A stretch of 64,000 nucleotides of DNA from Helichrysum umbraculigerum (taxonomy: Eukaryota > Streptophyta > Magnoliopsida > Asterales > Asteraceae): assembly GCA_949592205.1 (NCBI GenBank), contig CATIUR010000003.1:161313759-161377758 (forward strand), given 5' to 3'. The translations under genes were made by a program, and so were the position numbers. The notes under the pieces are model-generated. The model did no database searches. It was not told the origin of the DNA and was given only the letters and a program-made list of their open reading frames with translations. The first letter of the stretch is position 1. Every line of letters starts with the position of its first letter. Below are positions 1-11,122 of this stretch, piece by piece.

Positions 1-899
1 CGGTGGTGATGAAGGCAGTGGCGATGATGGTGATGAGTACAAGTATGTTTTTGTGTTTGTTAAATGGTTATGAAAGCTTGATGATCATGAAGAAGATGGA
101 AGATGATAAAAATTTCCTTTGCTACCTGCTTCCCTTCTGTTGTCGCTGAAGTTCTAGGAAGAAGAAGTAGAAGTGTGAGTGAATTATTGTTGGTTGGTAG
201 AGCAGTGATCAAAAATAATGGAGGGAGTCATATAAAATGATTTGATCACAATTTTTCAATTTCAAGGTGAGGGTCTCAGTACCTTTTGTCGATGGATCTT
301 TTTATTTGTGTTATGAGATTGGGCTTTTAACCCGTCAATTTCAAGTACGGGTATAATTAATACAATATAAAATTTAGTATTTTATATTTTTATTTTGTAG
401 ATGTTCTCCAGATACGTTATTTAAAGTCGGAAAAATAATATTTTGATTATTTTTGACTGTTTTAGATTTGTACATTTATCACTACGCGTATCCAATTGGG
501 TGCCAAATTTCAGTTGAATTACGAACTCATATTTTGAGGTAATGTTCTAAATACTTTCAAACGAATGAGAAAAATAGAACTTTTTAATATTTTAACCTTT
601 GCGTATGTTTTACAATTGTTTCTGTTCGCGTGTAATACATTATATATATAATCATATATTCAACGTGTTCTATCTCCATTTTATAAGCGTAAAAATACTC
701 GAAATTAATAATCTCATTATTAATTATTTTGTGTCACAAACTTTTGTATTTATTTTGTCGGATTCGTTCCGATACGTTTGTACGTAACTTTAAATAATTA
801 TGTATATATTTATTACTTTTTGTTTTAGTTCATACCGAGTATGAATATTTAAAGTTTAAATTCGGAGCGAATTTTGGGTCATTTTGACCGGGTGTCACA
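1..899 (-). repeat. Element A 3' LTR (partial, cut by window start)
   Basis: This is 899 bp ending in GTGTCACA (minus-strand start TGTGACACCC). It matches 26623-27523 with about five substitutions and one 2-bp indel that I could find by eye (about 0.6%). The small open frame at 599-787 recurs in both LTRs and has no coding signature. Confidence 0.9.
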
Positions 900-938
900 T
901 TCTCCCCTTGTTAGGAGAATTTCGTCCCGAAATTCATT
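900..938 (-). other. Polypurine tract and adjoining hairpin of element A
   Basis: On the minus strand AACAAGGGGAGAA lies directly before the LTR start TGTGACA, as expected for the plus-strand primer. Beside it is a perfect 8-bp inverted repeat, GAATTTCG (917-924) and CGAAATTC (928-935). A second CTCCCCTTGTTAGG copy lies near 1040. Confidence 0.7.
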
Positions 939-1555
939 GGTAGTAATTATCAGTGTGTCGAAGTAATATTCGGTATGTACTCTAAGAATGTGTGTGGGTC
1001 GACTATGAGTGATATAACCTCAATCTAATGTTACCTTCCTCCCCTTGTTAGGCTAATGCCTTACTGGCCATTAAAGGAATAGAGGAAGTGTGTTGTAATG
1101 TAATTGACCATTTTGTCGGTAAGACAAGGTCAGTTGGTCATTCAATGTGTAGCTACGTTTGTACTAGTAGCCTAAAGTAAAGTAGTAATCTTTTACTGTA
1201 TTCATACTGCTTATAACAGGCAGTAGTGTCGTAACATAACTTAGACTCTATCAGTTTCATTTAGAAACGAGATGGTTTAGCATAAATTAGTCTTAACTAG
1301 GATGTTACCCAAAACATGGTTTTATATGGGATGTTACCCAGTAATAAAAGTTAACCGGCACATTTTCCGGTATAATATGGTATAGGATATGTTATTCCTA
1401 TACATATGAGCTAAACCTCGTCTCATATAGAAACCATTAGGGACTAAATTATTATTTTTCCCTAACCCTATCGTGCACTTAGAATCTAGGGAAAACATAC
1501 AAGATATCAAGCAACAAGTAAAACCTATCAAGTAAGTAGTATAAAGGCAGTCAGG
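939..1555 (-). other. Element A 3' non-coding region
   Basis: No pol remnant is visible between gag and the polypurine tract. The stretch holds two GGATGTTACCC units (about 1300 and 1329) and one ACCGG/CCGGT hairpin (1354-1371). These are the same two motifs that form long arrays in LTR Y at 32584-33002. Confidence 0.6.
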
Positions 1556-2656
1556 TTATGTATGAGTGACCATACCCGAGTTGAGCAAGTCAATAAGTCT
1601 CGGGTCCTGATCGTCCTCCTTAGTTTTGAGTACATAGAACCTACCTCTAGCAGGGTTGTTTTTCAGCTTTGGGCAGTCCCTCTTGAAATGCCCGGTACCA
1701 TTGCACTCATAGCACGTCTTGTTTGTTGAAGTGTCGGTACCAGTGGAGTTTGCTTTGCAGTCTTTGGTTAGGTGTCCAAATCGCTTGCATTTGGTGCAAG
1801 GACATAGACCATCATGATGAAGTTTGCACTTAGAGCAATAGGGCTTGCTTCCTTTGTACCCTATCTTGTCATCAGATTCAGAGGCGTTGGCCTTAGCAGT
1901 CGCAGGCTTCTTGTTAGTTTGCCTCTGGTTTCCAGGGTTTCCATCAGCTTTCCTCTTGTTGTCTCCAGAGCTGCTTCCAGAATTTTTGTCGCCAGCTGTT
2001 CCTTGGCGAACTATTTGTGCCATCAATTTATGTGCCATACGCACAATGCCATGGAATGTGGGAGAATCGGACGAGGTAACCATTCCTTGAATTTGAGGAG
2101 GAAGTCCCCAGACATAGCGCTCAATTCGCTTGGATTCCGTATCAACCATAGATGGGCACAGGTGTGCTAACTGATTGAATCGAGAAGTGTAGCCGGCAAT
2201 ATCATTCTCTTGAGTGGTGAGATTCCAGTATTCCGCCTCGAGCTGTTGGATTTCATCCCTAGGACAATACTCATCCTTGAGCATTTTCTTCAGCTCATCC
2301 CAAGGAGTTTCCAAAGCAATGTCTTGGCCCACAGAGTCAGCGTAAGTGTTCCACCATGTCAGAGCATCATCCATGAAAGTGTAGGTGGAGAACTTGACCT
2401 TACAGTCCTCAGCGCGGTTGCAGATGCGAAAGACTGATTCTGTCTTTTCCAGCCATCGTAACAACCCAATGGCACCTTCAGTGCCGTTGAAGTTTAAAGG
2501 TTTGCAGCTAAGGAAATCCTTGTAGGTGCAAGGTTTTACCACTGTGGTACTTAGTGGTGTTTCAGCGCCGTCAGATCGTCGTCGCTCAGCACTTAATGCG
2601 TCAGCAACCAGTTGATCAACCTGAGCTTGGGTGTACTTTTGGCGTCGTGGAGGCAT
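1556..2656 (-). CDS. gag: Gag polyprotein of element A (366 aa)
   Basis: This is a nucleocapsid/capsid precursor of a Ty3/gypsy element, acting in cytoplasmic virus-like particles. The order is a basic N-terminus starting MPPRRQKYTQ, a retrotransposon gag domain around residues 45-215 with the conserved ALTWWNTY segment, a basic linker, then CCHC knuckles at residues about 287-300 (CTKCKRFGHLTKDC) and 315-328 (CYECNGTGHFKRDC). A cysteine-rich, irregular finger lies just before them near residue 274. The frame is fully open, so the gene is recent, but it stops about 660 bp before the LTR with no pol behind it. The first ATG lies about 230 bp from the nested insertion, which splits the leader rather than the gene. 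It is homologous to the gag fragment at 31261-31655. Confidence 0.9.
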   Translation of the reverse strand: MPPRRQKYTQAQVDQLVADALSAERRRSDGAETPLSTTVVKPCTYKDFLSCKPLNFNGTEGAIGLLRWLEKTESVFRICNRAEDCKVKFSTYTFMDDALTWWNTYADSVGQDIALETPWDELKKMLKDEYCPRDEIQQLEAEYWNLTTQENDIAGYTSRFNQLAHLCPSMVDTESKRIERYVWGLPPQIQGMVTSSDSPTFHGIVRMAHKLMAQIVRQGTAGDKNSGSSSGDNKRKADGNPGNQRQTNKKPATAKANASESDDKIGYKGSKPYCSKCKLHHDGLCPCTKCKRFGHLTKDCKANSTGTDTSTNKTCYECNGTGHFKRDCPKLKNNPARGRFYVLKTKEDDQDPRLIDLLNSGMVTHT

Positions 2657-2888
2657 GTTCCTTCAATGAAAATAAGGGACATGTCAGAGTTTCGTATAAG
2701 AATATGATCATCGTAATTGTATATATAACAAAAATATATCACAACATAAGTGACAATCATTAGTGTAGAATAATAGTGGTTGCAATCACTTGACTTGCGA
2801 GTTTAAATGATTACTAGGATTGAGGTTTACAAAAGTGAGGAGGATATTACATCCGAACAAGTATTGATCGTTATACAAACGTGATAGG
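2657..2888 (-). other. Part of element A leader; ends in target duplication
   Basis: This is non-coding leader between gag and the nested insertion. The last five bases (2884-2888, ATAGG) are repeated at 24138-24142. Confidence 0.7.
2884..2888. repeat. Target site duplication ATAGG, left
   Basis: The five bases ATAGG directly before the first Tat LTR are repeated exactly after the third LTR at 24138-24142. Confidence 0.9.
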
Positions 2889-3989
2889 TGTTGTGGCTAG
2901 ATTTTTACTAACCTTTGCAGGATCCTTATTAGCATCATAAGTACACTTTGCAGGTATGAAAGTCGTTTATATTTTATATTTGTACCTTAGGATAATGGTG
3001 ATTTATAAGTCTGTTTTCAGGATCACTGATATTATTAAGGATCCTGGATATATTCTGGTTATTTATCTTACAGGATCCTAGTCAGGATATATTTGTCTAA
3101 CATATTCTTGCAGGATACTGAATGAGGAGGATCCTTAAGTGAGGATCCTAAGTATATTCTGGAGTGCGCATAACTCAGGATCCTGGACCTGTATTAGTTC
3201 AGGATCATGAGTTGATTAACGTGTTTATTTTTCTTAAGTGTTGACCAGGTCTTGGGAGAAACGCGTTAATGAGATAAGCTCCGGATTATGTGGCAAGGCT
3301 TTGATACGATTTGGAGAAGACGAAGTCTTGTGCACGTGCGGAATAGAGTCAAAAGAGACGTTGGTGGTCTTCATCATACCTCGGAGGATCCCTGATATTT
3401 CGGGATTATTGTTATACGCTCTTACTATTTAAACGAGGCTTGGGTGATCGATTAGGTTAATCACAATTCACTACTCACACCTGCAAATCATGAATACACT
3501 TTGCTATTTCTTCATGTAACGATTATTTCACTAACACTTAGCTAAATTCACACACATTCACTTAGCCGATCATCCTTGTGCTCTTACTTTGTAATTCATC
3601 ACTTTCATTTTAATAAGATCAACAAAGGCAAGGATCATTTGATCCTTCCCGAGGTTTTGTGCCGGCGATCAACCTTGATCAAGGGCTTTCCTCGTATATC
3701 ATCGTGTCGTTTTTGCTTATTTGTCATTAATTTTGCTTCAATTACATTTTACTTACATTTTCGTTATCAAATTGCTATTATCCTTAGTCTGTTAGTAAAG
3801 CTTTGATAAATAAACGTTTATTCAACGAGGATCCACGGATCAAATTAATCTTTTTTAAACGCAAAATATTTACTTACTAATAGAGATAATCGTGTTTCTA
3901 TGTAATTATCTTGAGAGTAATTTATACACCTGACCTCACAAAACTAATTTTGATCACTTAATTGCTTTTAGTAATTTTTGACCAAAACA
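2889..3989 (+). repeat. Tat LTR 1
   Basis: 1101 bp, TG...CA. It holds eight GGATCC sites, mostly as AGGATCCT. It differs from LTR 2 at about 8-9 positions and from LTR 3 at about 11 that I could find. The open frames at 3238-3432 and 3576-3806 recur in all LTRs and show no coding features. Confidence 0.93.
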
Positions 3990-4008
3990 ATTTGGTGCCC
4001 ACCGTGGG
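3990..4008 (+). other. Primer binding site region, body 1
   Basis: ATTTGGTGCCCACCGTGGG directly follows the LTR end CA. The position and TGG start fit a minus-strand primer site. I could not assign the tRNA. Confidence 0.65.
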
Positions 4009-4084
4009 GCAATTGGTGTTTTGCTTATTCAAACTTTTGTTAAGATCCTTGTTGAGTCATCTTTTCCAAAGATTTTTATCGAAA

Positions 4085-6421
4085 ATGTCGAGCCAAGGAC
4101 GATCTACTTCTTCCACCATGCCATCATCATCATCTGCTAGAACCACTCTTCCACCTGCTCCACCTCTTTCATCATCTCAACAACAGCCGCAAAATGTCTA
4201 TCAGAGGCTATCTTCGGCTGGATCCACTTCCTTGGGGGCTGGATTCTTTTCGGATCCAGACCCTGTTATGATTGCTAACCGGGATATTGTGTCTATGTTT
4301 GCGCAGGTTAAGAAGCAGCTTCAACGAGTGGAGAGAAGCAACGAAATCTTGAGAAAGGATGTGGAGGACATGAGAACTAGAAACAATGTTCCAGCTTCTC
4401 AAGTTACTACTCCTATCCGAAGCAGGATCCTTGATTTTGGCACTCCTTCATCCGTGGAACATCAAGGAGACTTTGTTTCCATGCAAGGGAGCGCTAGGAT
4501 CCCAGATCCGATATTTGCTACAGGAGTTTCTACATCAAGGGCTCAACAATCCAATCCAGGATCCTCGTATAGGACTCCTGATGGTGGTAATATGTTCAAT
4601 AATTTTACTTCTAATAACACTGTTGGGACTAACAATTTTCAGGATCCTAGAGTTAGCCCTGTAATGGCGAGAGAAATACAGAAATTGAAGGATATGATAT
4701 CAAGCATCCCCAGAGTTGTACAACCAATTCCATAAGTTGCCCCAACAGCACACAGGATCTCAAGATTTGCACCACCTATTTGTGATGCTGAGATCCCGAA
4801 GAGATTCCAAACACCCAATATGAAGTTATATGATGGGACGACGGACCCTGAGGAGCACATCGCGCAATACAGGGAGAGGATGGAAATCATTCCAATCCCT
4901 TCTGATCTTAAAGAAGCATGTTTATGCAAGGGATTTGGTTCTACTCTTACAGGATCCGCACTAAAATGGTTGTTGAACGTTCCTCCCTACTCTATTACTT
5001 CATTTGCTCATTTAATTAATTTATTTAATAATCAATTCTCCTGCAGTAGAACATTTGAAAAACTAACAACTGATTTATATAGAATTGTCCAAAAAGCTAA
5101 TGAGTCTCTTCGAGATTTTGTGGGAAGGTTCGGGAGAGAATCCTTGAACATACCCAATTTGGATATGCCTACTGCTGTACAAGCCTTTAAGATGGGGATC
5201 AAAAGGGATTCCTCATTTTATGAGGATCTTGTTATGAATCCTTGCAGGAACCTTGATGAAGACAGAAATAGAGCTTTGAGGTTCATCAGATTGGAAGAGG
5301 ACGCGATGATACAGAAGAGAGTGGACACTCAATCAGCATATGATAGACCCAACAGGAAATCAGACTCATCTTCATTCAGATCAAACAGGAATAAACCTTA
5401 TTCCAGAAATGAGGATCGTCGCGTGAATGCTGTTGATGAAGATGACGAAGAATATCCTAAAATAACTGATTATGATTTTTCTGTGGATACAACAGATATA
5501 TTGTGTGCCATGCAGGATCTAGGGGACAAGGCAAGATGGCCAAAGAAGAATGATAAACCCTACGCATGGAAGGATAAGTCTAAGTGGTGTGCTTACCATG
5601 AGGATTTCGGCCACACAACTGAGAATTGCATAGCTCTCCGGAAAGAGATCAGTCATTTGCTCAACAAAGGATACTTGAAGGATCTGCTTGGGAAAAAGAA
5701 GGATCACTATAAGGATCATGACAGAGTTCAGGATCCTGAGCCTCAGGATAATCGCAGGATCCTTACCAGAGCAGGATCCCCACCTTCAGATGCCAAGGTA
5801 ATCAATTTTATTTCTGGTGGTTCTGACATATGTGGTACTTCTTATTCCGCAGCTAAGAGGCACGCAAGGGAGTCCAAGTCAGATAAACCATATAAACCTA
5901 CAAGAACTTCCATGACGAAAGACGAAAGGATAATAGCGTTTGATGAGGATGATTTAAAAGACGTCCAGGATCCTCATCATGATGGTTTGGTTATTACTCT
6001 TTATGTTGCCAATCATTTTGTGCGAAGGATCCTGATGGATGGAGGAAGCTCAGTCAACATCATCCGTCTAGAAACTTTGAAAAGAATGGGTATTCCAGAG
6101 TCGGAGATCACCTCGAGATCCACTGTGTTGGTATGATTCAGTGGAGAAGTGAAGAACACAGTTGGTGATATCAAGTTGCCGATCTACATTGAGGGGGTGA
6201 ACTCCATTCAAAAGTTTTGCGTTATGGATTGTCTGTCAAGCTATAACATTATCCTAGGGAGACCCTGGTTGCATGATATGAAGGCAGTACCCTCAACATA
6301 TCATCAATGCGTCAAGTTACCAACTCCATGGGGAGTGGTCAAGATCAGTAGTGACCAACAAGAAGCAAAGGATTGCTATACAACATCGATGAAACCTGCT
6401 ACCAAGCCTCCGTCAGCATAG
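4085..6421 (+). pseudogene. Tat gag-protease, body 1, broken by two stops
   Basis: This is the gag and aspartic protease region. It matches the open copy at 14158-16494 base for base except for about 14 changes that I could find. Two of these are in-frame nonsense changes: TAA at 4733-4735 (GAA in body 2) and TGA at 6134-6136 (GGA in body 2). The first stop removes the capsid domain; the second falls just after the protease motif DGGSS. The ATG at 4085 is chosen because it is the first after the primer site, and MSSQG is its start in both copies. The open frame extends upstream into the LTR, which is not meaningful. Later in-frame ATGs allow fragments only. Confidence 0.9.
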
Positions 6422-6427
6422 CAATTA
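6419..6427 (+). promoter_or_regulatory. Leaky-stop type context TAG CAA TTA between gag-pro and pol, body 1
   Basis: The gag-pro stop TAG (6419-6421) is followed by CAATTA. The same frame stays open through the pol ATG at 6479. UAG-CAR-YYA is the known tobamovirus readthrough context. Use here is inferred. Confidence 0.65.
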
Positions 6428-6478
6428 AAGAGCAAGGCATGGGATGTCCTGGATACGAAGGAGCAGGACGTCAAAGAA

Positions 6479-9400
6479 ATGCCGCTGAGCTTGAAGGATC
6501 CTGAAGAAAAGGTGCTTATAGGATCAAGTATCCCAGAAAATCTGGAGCTGGATCTGATGAAATTCTTGAATCAGAGGAGATCGACCTTTGCCTGGAAACT
6601 AGAGGATATGACAGGTATATCTAAAGATGTTATAACTCATAAACTTGGAATTGATAATAGTTTCAGGCCGGTTCAACAAAAGAGAAGAAAATTTGCGCCG
6701 GAAAGGAATGCTATTATCCAGGCTGATGTTGAAAGATTACTTGCTGCTGGCATGATAAGGGAAGTAAAGTTTCCAAGATGGTTGGCAAACGTGGTAGTGG
6801 TACAAAAGAAGAATGGGAAATGGAGAGTGTGTGTGGACTATACGGATCTCAATAAAGCCTGCCCGAAGGATCCTTTTCCATTGCCCCATATAGATTCAAT
6901 GGTGGATGATACGGCTGGGCATGAGATCATAACCTTTATGGATGCTTCATCAGGATTTCAACAAATTCGGATGGAACCTTCAGACCAGGAAGTCACAGCC
7001 TTCATAACCTCCACAGGTATATACTGTTATATTGCCATGCCCTTTGGTCTCAAAAATGCAGGTGCAACGTATCAAAGGCTAGTCAATATGATGTTCAAAG
7101 ACCAATTGGGAAGCACAATGGAAGTGTACATTGACGATATGGTAGTAAAGTCAAAGAAAGCTGAGGATCATCTTCAGGATCTCAAGGTGGCCTTTGACAT
7201 CCTGGATCACTACAACATGAAGCTTAATCCTGCAAAATGCCACTTTGGAGTGGGGGCAGGAAAGTTCTTGGGATATATGGTGACCAAGAGAGGAATAGAA
7301 GCTAGCCCAGAACAGATCAAAGCTATTCTAAATCTAAAGTCTCCATCAAGCCCAAAGGATATACAAAGATTGACGGGAAGGATAGCAGCTCTGAACCGTT
7401 TTATTTCAAGATCCTCAGATAGGTGCAAGGAATTCTACGATATCCTAAAGAAGAATAAAAAGTTCGAATGGGGAGAAAAGCACGAAGCCGCATTTCAAGA
7501 GCTAAAGGATTACTTGTCAACAGCTCCTTTATTGATGAAGACTGAGAATGGGGAACCGCTGTTTCTCTATTTATCATTATCACGAAGTGCTGTAAGTGCG
7601 GTGCTAGTGAAGGATCATGAAGGACAACAACATTCAGTTTACTATGTAAGTAAAAGCCTATTAGATGCTGAAACCAGGTATTCTCATCTCGAAAAACTTA
7701 TACTTGCATTGGTCATGGCATCAACTAAACTTAGGCATTATTTTGAGACACACCCCATACATGTAAGAACTAATTACCCTATTAAAAACGTTTTGAGAAA
7801 ACCGGAAATGTCAGGACGCTTAGCTAAATGGTCTGTAAAATTAAGTGCTTATAATCTGATCTATGAGCCTAGGAACGCGATTAAATCTCAAGCCCTAACA
7901 GATTTTATTGCTGACTTTACTAGTGATCTTCAAAATGAAGTAGATTTAGAAGTACAAGAACTAAACCAAATAAGTGAAAAATGGACATTATATACTGATG
8001 GTGCTTCTAACGTAAAAGGAACTGGATTAGGAATTGTATTAAAGTCACCTCAAGGTGATATTATGCCTCAAGCCATAAGATGTGAATTTCAAGCTACAAA
8101 TAATGAGGCAGAATATGAAGCATTAGTTGCGGGATTACAATTAGCTAAGGATATTGGGATAAGATACTTAAACGTGTATGTTGATTCATTGTTGATTGCT
8201 AACCATTATAATGGATCTTATACTGTGAAAGTAGATAGATTAGCCTTGTATTTGGAGATTGTTAAGGATCTTGCAGGTAGCTTCGAGGTATTTGAAATCC
8301 AACAGGTACCACGTGAGGATAACACTGAAGCGGATGCTTTGGCGAATCTGGGGTCAAGCTTAAAGATCCCACCGGATGTCAAAATACCGATTATACATAT
8401 TGCAGCACCTGCCATCGCGGATAAGGATCACAATGAGGAGCAAGTCTGTGATGTTGAGGATCCTCTGCTTGGAGATAACTTGAATGCATCAGGTTCTGGG
8501 GGCAAGTCAGGATCATGGATGCAACTAATCATGGAATATTTACAACACGATGTGATCCCTAAGGATGAAAACAATCCCAAAGCTTTCAGGTTAAAGGTAT
8601 CTCGTTTTACTATTGAAAATGGTATATTGTATAAAAAATCACTTGCAGGACCATTATTGCGATGCCTTGAGGATCCTGAAGCAAAAGCAGTCCTTGAGGA
8701 TATACATGAAGGTGATTGCGGGAATCATTCTGGGGGCAGAGCATTATTTTCAAAAGCTTTAAGGACAGGATACTTCTGGCCTACAATGAAGAAGGATTCC
8801 ATAGATTTTGCTCGCAAATGTGATGCTTGTCAAAGACACGGGAACATTCATCATCAACCGGCAGAACCGATGCATCCAATTATCTCGCCATGGCCGTTTA
8901 TGAAATGGGGAATGGATATTGTTGGAAAACTACCTGTGGCTCCAGGAAGAAAAGTGTTTATGCTTGCAATGACGGATTATTTCTCAAAATGGATTGAAGC
9001 TGAAGCATTTGTTCAAGTAAAGGAAAAGGACGTAATTTCATTCATCAAGAGAAATATCCTCACAAGGTTTGGGATCCCGGCAGAAATAGTATGTGACAAT
9101 GGATCTCAATTTATTGGAAGAAGAACAACCAAGTTTTGTGAAAGTTGGGGAATCAAAATGATAACTTCAACACCAGTCCATCCTCAAGCTAATGGACAAG
9201 CAGAATCTAGCAACAAGATCATAATCAATAATCTTAAGAAGAGGCTAGATGCTAAGAAAGGGAGATGGGTTGAAGTGTTGCCTTTTGTTTTATGGGCTGA
9301 TAGGACCACAGAAAAGGAGGCAACTAAGCAAACTCCTTTTGCTTTGGTGTTTGGATCTGAGGCTGTGATCCCGACGGTAATGGTGATCCCAACGGCAAGA

Positions 9401-9751
9401 TCCCGGATGCAGACTTTGGAAGCAAACAAGGAAGCATTGATTCAGGATCTGGACACTGTGGATGAATTAAGGGATCGTGCTAAATTCAGGATTGCAGCAT
9501 ACCAACAGAGGATTTCAAGATCCTACAACAAAAATGTTAGGATAAGAAGGTTTCGAGTAGGAGATTTGGTATTGAGAAAAGTATTTCAAAATACTAAGAA
9601 TCCTGCGGAAGGAAAGCTAGCACCAAAGTGGGAAGGTCCGTACTTGATAGATTCGGATGCTGGAAAGGGGGCATACTGGTTGGCCAATATGGATGGAGAA
9701 CTACTTCCAAGATCCTGGAATGCCATTCATTTGAAACTCTATCACATGTAA
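6479..9751 (+). CDS. pol: Tat Pol polyprotein, body 1 (RT, RNase H, second RNase H, integrase; 1090 aa)
   Basis: This copies element RNA into DNA and integrates it. The reverse transcriptase has the catalytic YIDD at residues 217-220. An RT-linked RNase H follows, then a second RNase H with YTDGAS at about 505-510 (D507) and a downstream NNEAEYEAL helix. Integrase comes last: an HHCC-type finger (CDACQRHG), then D813 in GMDIVG, D873 in CDNGSQF and E909 in GQAESSN. The D-E gap is 35 residues, which is canonical. A C-terminal RVGDLVLRKV segment (GPY/F-like) ends the protein. The frame is intact. The ATG at 6479 is the first in the open stretch after the gag-pro TAG; the frame is the same as gag-pro, so the natural product may begin by readthrough. 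In this body the gag-pro is broken, so the pol would have to work with gag from elsewhere. Confidence 0.93.
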   Translation: MPLSLKDPEEKVLIGSSIPENLELDLMKFLNQRRSTFAWKLEDMTGISKDVITHKLGIDNSFRPVQQKRRKFAPERNAIIQADVERLLAAGMIREVKFPRWLANVVVVQKKNGKWRVCVDYTDLNKACPKDPFPLPHIDSMVDDTAGHEIITFMDASSGFQQIRMEPSDQEVTAFITSTGIYCYIAMPFGLKNAGATYQRLVNMMFKDQLGSTMEVYIDDMVVKSKKAEDHLQDLKVAFDILDHYNMKLNPAKCHFGVGAGKFLGYMVTKRGIEASPEQIKAILNLKSPSSPKDIQRLTGRIAALNRFISRSSDRCKEFYDILKKNKKFEWGEKHEAAFQELKDYLSTAPLLMKTENGEPLFLYLSLSRSAVSAVLVKDHEGQQHSVYYVSKSLLDAETRYSHLEKLILALVMASTKLRHYFETHPIHVRTNYPIKNVLRKPEMSGRLAKWSVKLSAYNLIYEPRNAIKSQALTDFIADFTSDLQNEVDLEVQELNQISEKWTLYTDGASNVKGTGLGIVLKSPQGDIMPQAIRCEFQATNNEAEYEALVAGLQLAKDIGIRYLNVYVDSLLIANHYNGSYTVKVDRLALYLEIVKDLAGSFEVFEIQQVPREDNTEADALANLGSSLKIPPDVKIPIIHIAAPAIADKDHNEEQVCDVEDPLLGDNLNASGSGGKSGSWMQLIMEYLQHDVIPKDENNPKAFRLKVSRFTIENGILYKKSLAGPLLRCLEDPEAKAVLEDIHEGDCGNHSGGRALFSKALRTGYFWPTMKKDSIDFARKCDACQRHGNIHHQPAEPMHPIISPWPFMKWGMDIVGKLPVAPGRKVFMLAMTDYFSKWIEAEAFVQVKEKDVISFIKRNILTRFGIPAEIVCDNGSQFIGRRTTKFCESWGIKMITSTPVHPQANGQAESSNKIIINNLKKRLDAKKGRWVEVLPFVLWADRTTEKEATKQTPFALVFGSEAVIPTVMVIPTARSRMQTLEANKEALIQDLDTVDELRDRAKFRIAAYQQRISRSYNKNVRIRRFRVGDLVLRKVFQNTKNPAEGKLAPKWEGPYLIDSDAGKGAYWLANMDGELLPRSWNAIHLKLYHM

Positions 9752-10005
9752 GTTGAATATCTTTGTTCAACCTATAAGGTACTCCTATGATCCTTAACTT
9801 TTCATTGATTTTAATACTCTTTACTATATATATGTGTGTATTATAATTATATATATATGCATGAAAGTTAATTATGATTATTATTCTCATTGAATACCCT
9901 ACTGACTTAAGTATCGGAGGGGTGTTAGACAAACTAACACCCACCTTTACCCAAGATTTTGTATTTGCTGTAGTTCATGCATTTAAGGATCATGGAATAA
10001 AGATT
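9752..10005 (+). other. Post-pol spacer, body 1
   Basis: Non-coding, AT-rich with a TATATA stretch near 9830-9860. The minus-strand open frame at 9594-9944 overlaps pol and is a shadow. The matching stretch in body 2 is 19825-20078. Confidence 0.5.
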
Positions 10006-10873
10006 AGAGGTTGGCCACCTCTCCTCCGTTAAGGATCCCAGCGATCCTCTAAGGTTTAGAGGTTTCCGTACGGATAAACACCTCTCTACGAAAAGGGTTT
10101 TGACACCTCGCCAGGAGTGCACGATGTTTGATTATAGTGCCACGGTTAGGGAATCGGTGATGCCTCTGGTACTCGACAACTTCATTTCCATTGGCCTATA
10201 GATCAAGCGCTAACGAATGTCGATACTGATGTGCACTATACGTATCGATCTAAGGTTTGTGTCGTTTTCACGTCACTCTAAGGTTTGTAATGTTTTCACA
10301 TTACTCAATTGGTTAGGCATTTTCATGTCACAAATGGCGTAGCCCAAGTACATAAGGCTTGTAATGACTTCTCATTACGTAATACGCACGGTTTGTAATG
10401 TTTTCACATTACCCAACGATTTGGCATTTACATGTCACTTTTATAGTTTGCATAAACTACCTAATGGTTATAATGTTTTCACATTATCAAATTTTCGTTG
10501 GTTAAGTCTAATAAACGATTTTATTAGCTCTAATGTTTTCATGATTGTCAAAACCGTTTTGATCTAAGGATCACGAAATCTCTTTAAAAGATTACAACAT
10601 TTTTTCGAAAATAAATTGTTTTCACAATTGTTTGACAGATTTAAAAACATTTTCGTGTTACAGAAATCTGCAAAGTGTTTTAAGATCCTAGAATCTGAGG
10701 ATCCTAAACTTAAGATTATTTCAGATCCTGTTCAGGATCCTTGAAGTCTATGGAGCCGAATATATATTGAGAGAATCTTCTCAATATCCTGGATGTGTCC
10801 TGAGGGAATCTCCTCAGGATCCTGTTTCTAAATTATTGTCAAAGCAAATTTCTACATTGAGGGAATCTCCTCA
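10006..10873 (+). repeat. Hairpin-rich tract, body 1
   Basis: At least fifteen short inverted repeats follow one another. One set shares the loop TTTTCA with different arms: GTAATG/CATTAC (10287-10304, 10395-10412), ATAATG/CATTAT (10470-10487) and AATTG/CAATT (10614-10629). A 7-bp stem GTAATGA/TCATTAC has loop CTTC (10361-10378). Another set shares the loop GAATCT: ATATTGAGA/TCTCAATAT (10764-10787), TCCTGAGG/CCTCAGGA (10798-10819) and TGAGG/CCTCA (10858-10873). Others include AGAGGT/ACCTCT (10006-10022), CCTCTAA/TTAGAGG (10046-10062), CTAATAAA/TTTATTAG (10508-10527), TAGTTT/AAACTA (10444-10459) and TCAAAA/TTTTGA (10548-10562). Function unknown; no ORF spans it. Confidence 0.75.
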
Positions 10874-11122
10874 GTATCTTAAAGGCACAAGGCATTTGTA
10901 ATATCCTAATATTATTGACATCAAAAGAATTCAGGATTGCTCATCCCGAATTAAGGTTCAAAGGTGCAAGAAATTAAAAATGTCTTGTGGCCAACACAAA
11001 CCACATTAAAAAAACAACCATGGTTGACTGCACCGAGTCAACCTCGCCCCGAATGAAATTGTTTAAGTACAATCACAACCCTTAAAAACTAAACATTAAA
11101 ATGAAGACTGGGCTCCGGCTAG

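Noticed and set aside
1814..2437. Plus-strand open frames opposite gag
   Set aside because: Shadow frames of the minus-strand gag, with no features of their own.
3238..3806. Two open frames repeated in each Tat LTR (also at 13311, 13649, 23386, 23724)
   Set aside because: They lie in LTR sequence. Changes between copies are not biased to silent sites and there is no known domain.
10364..10567. Open frame in the hairpin tract (also 20437-20640)
   Set aside because: Translation of repeated GTAATGTTTTCACATTAC-type units; the stems explain the sequence better.
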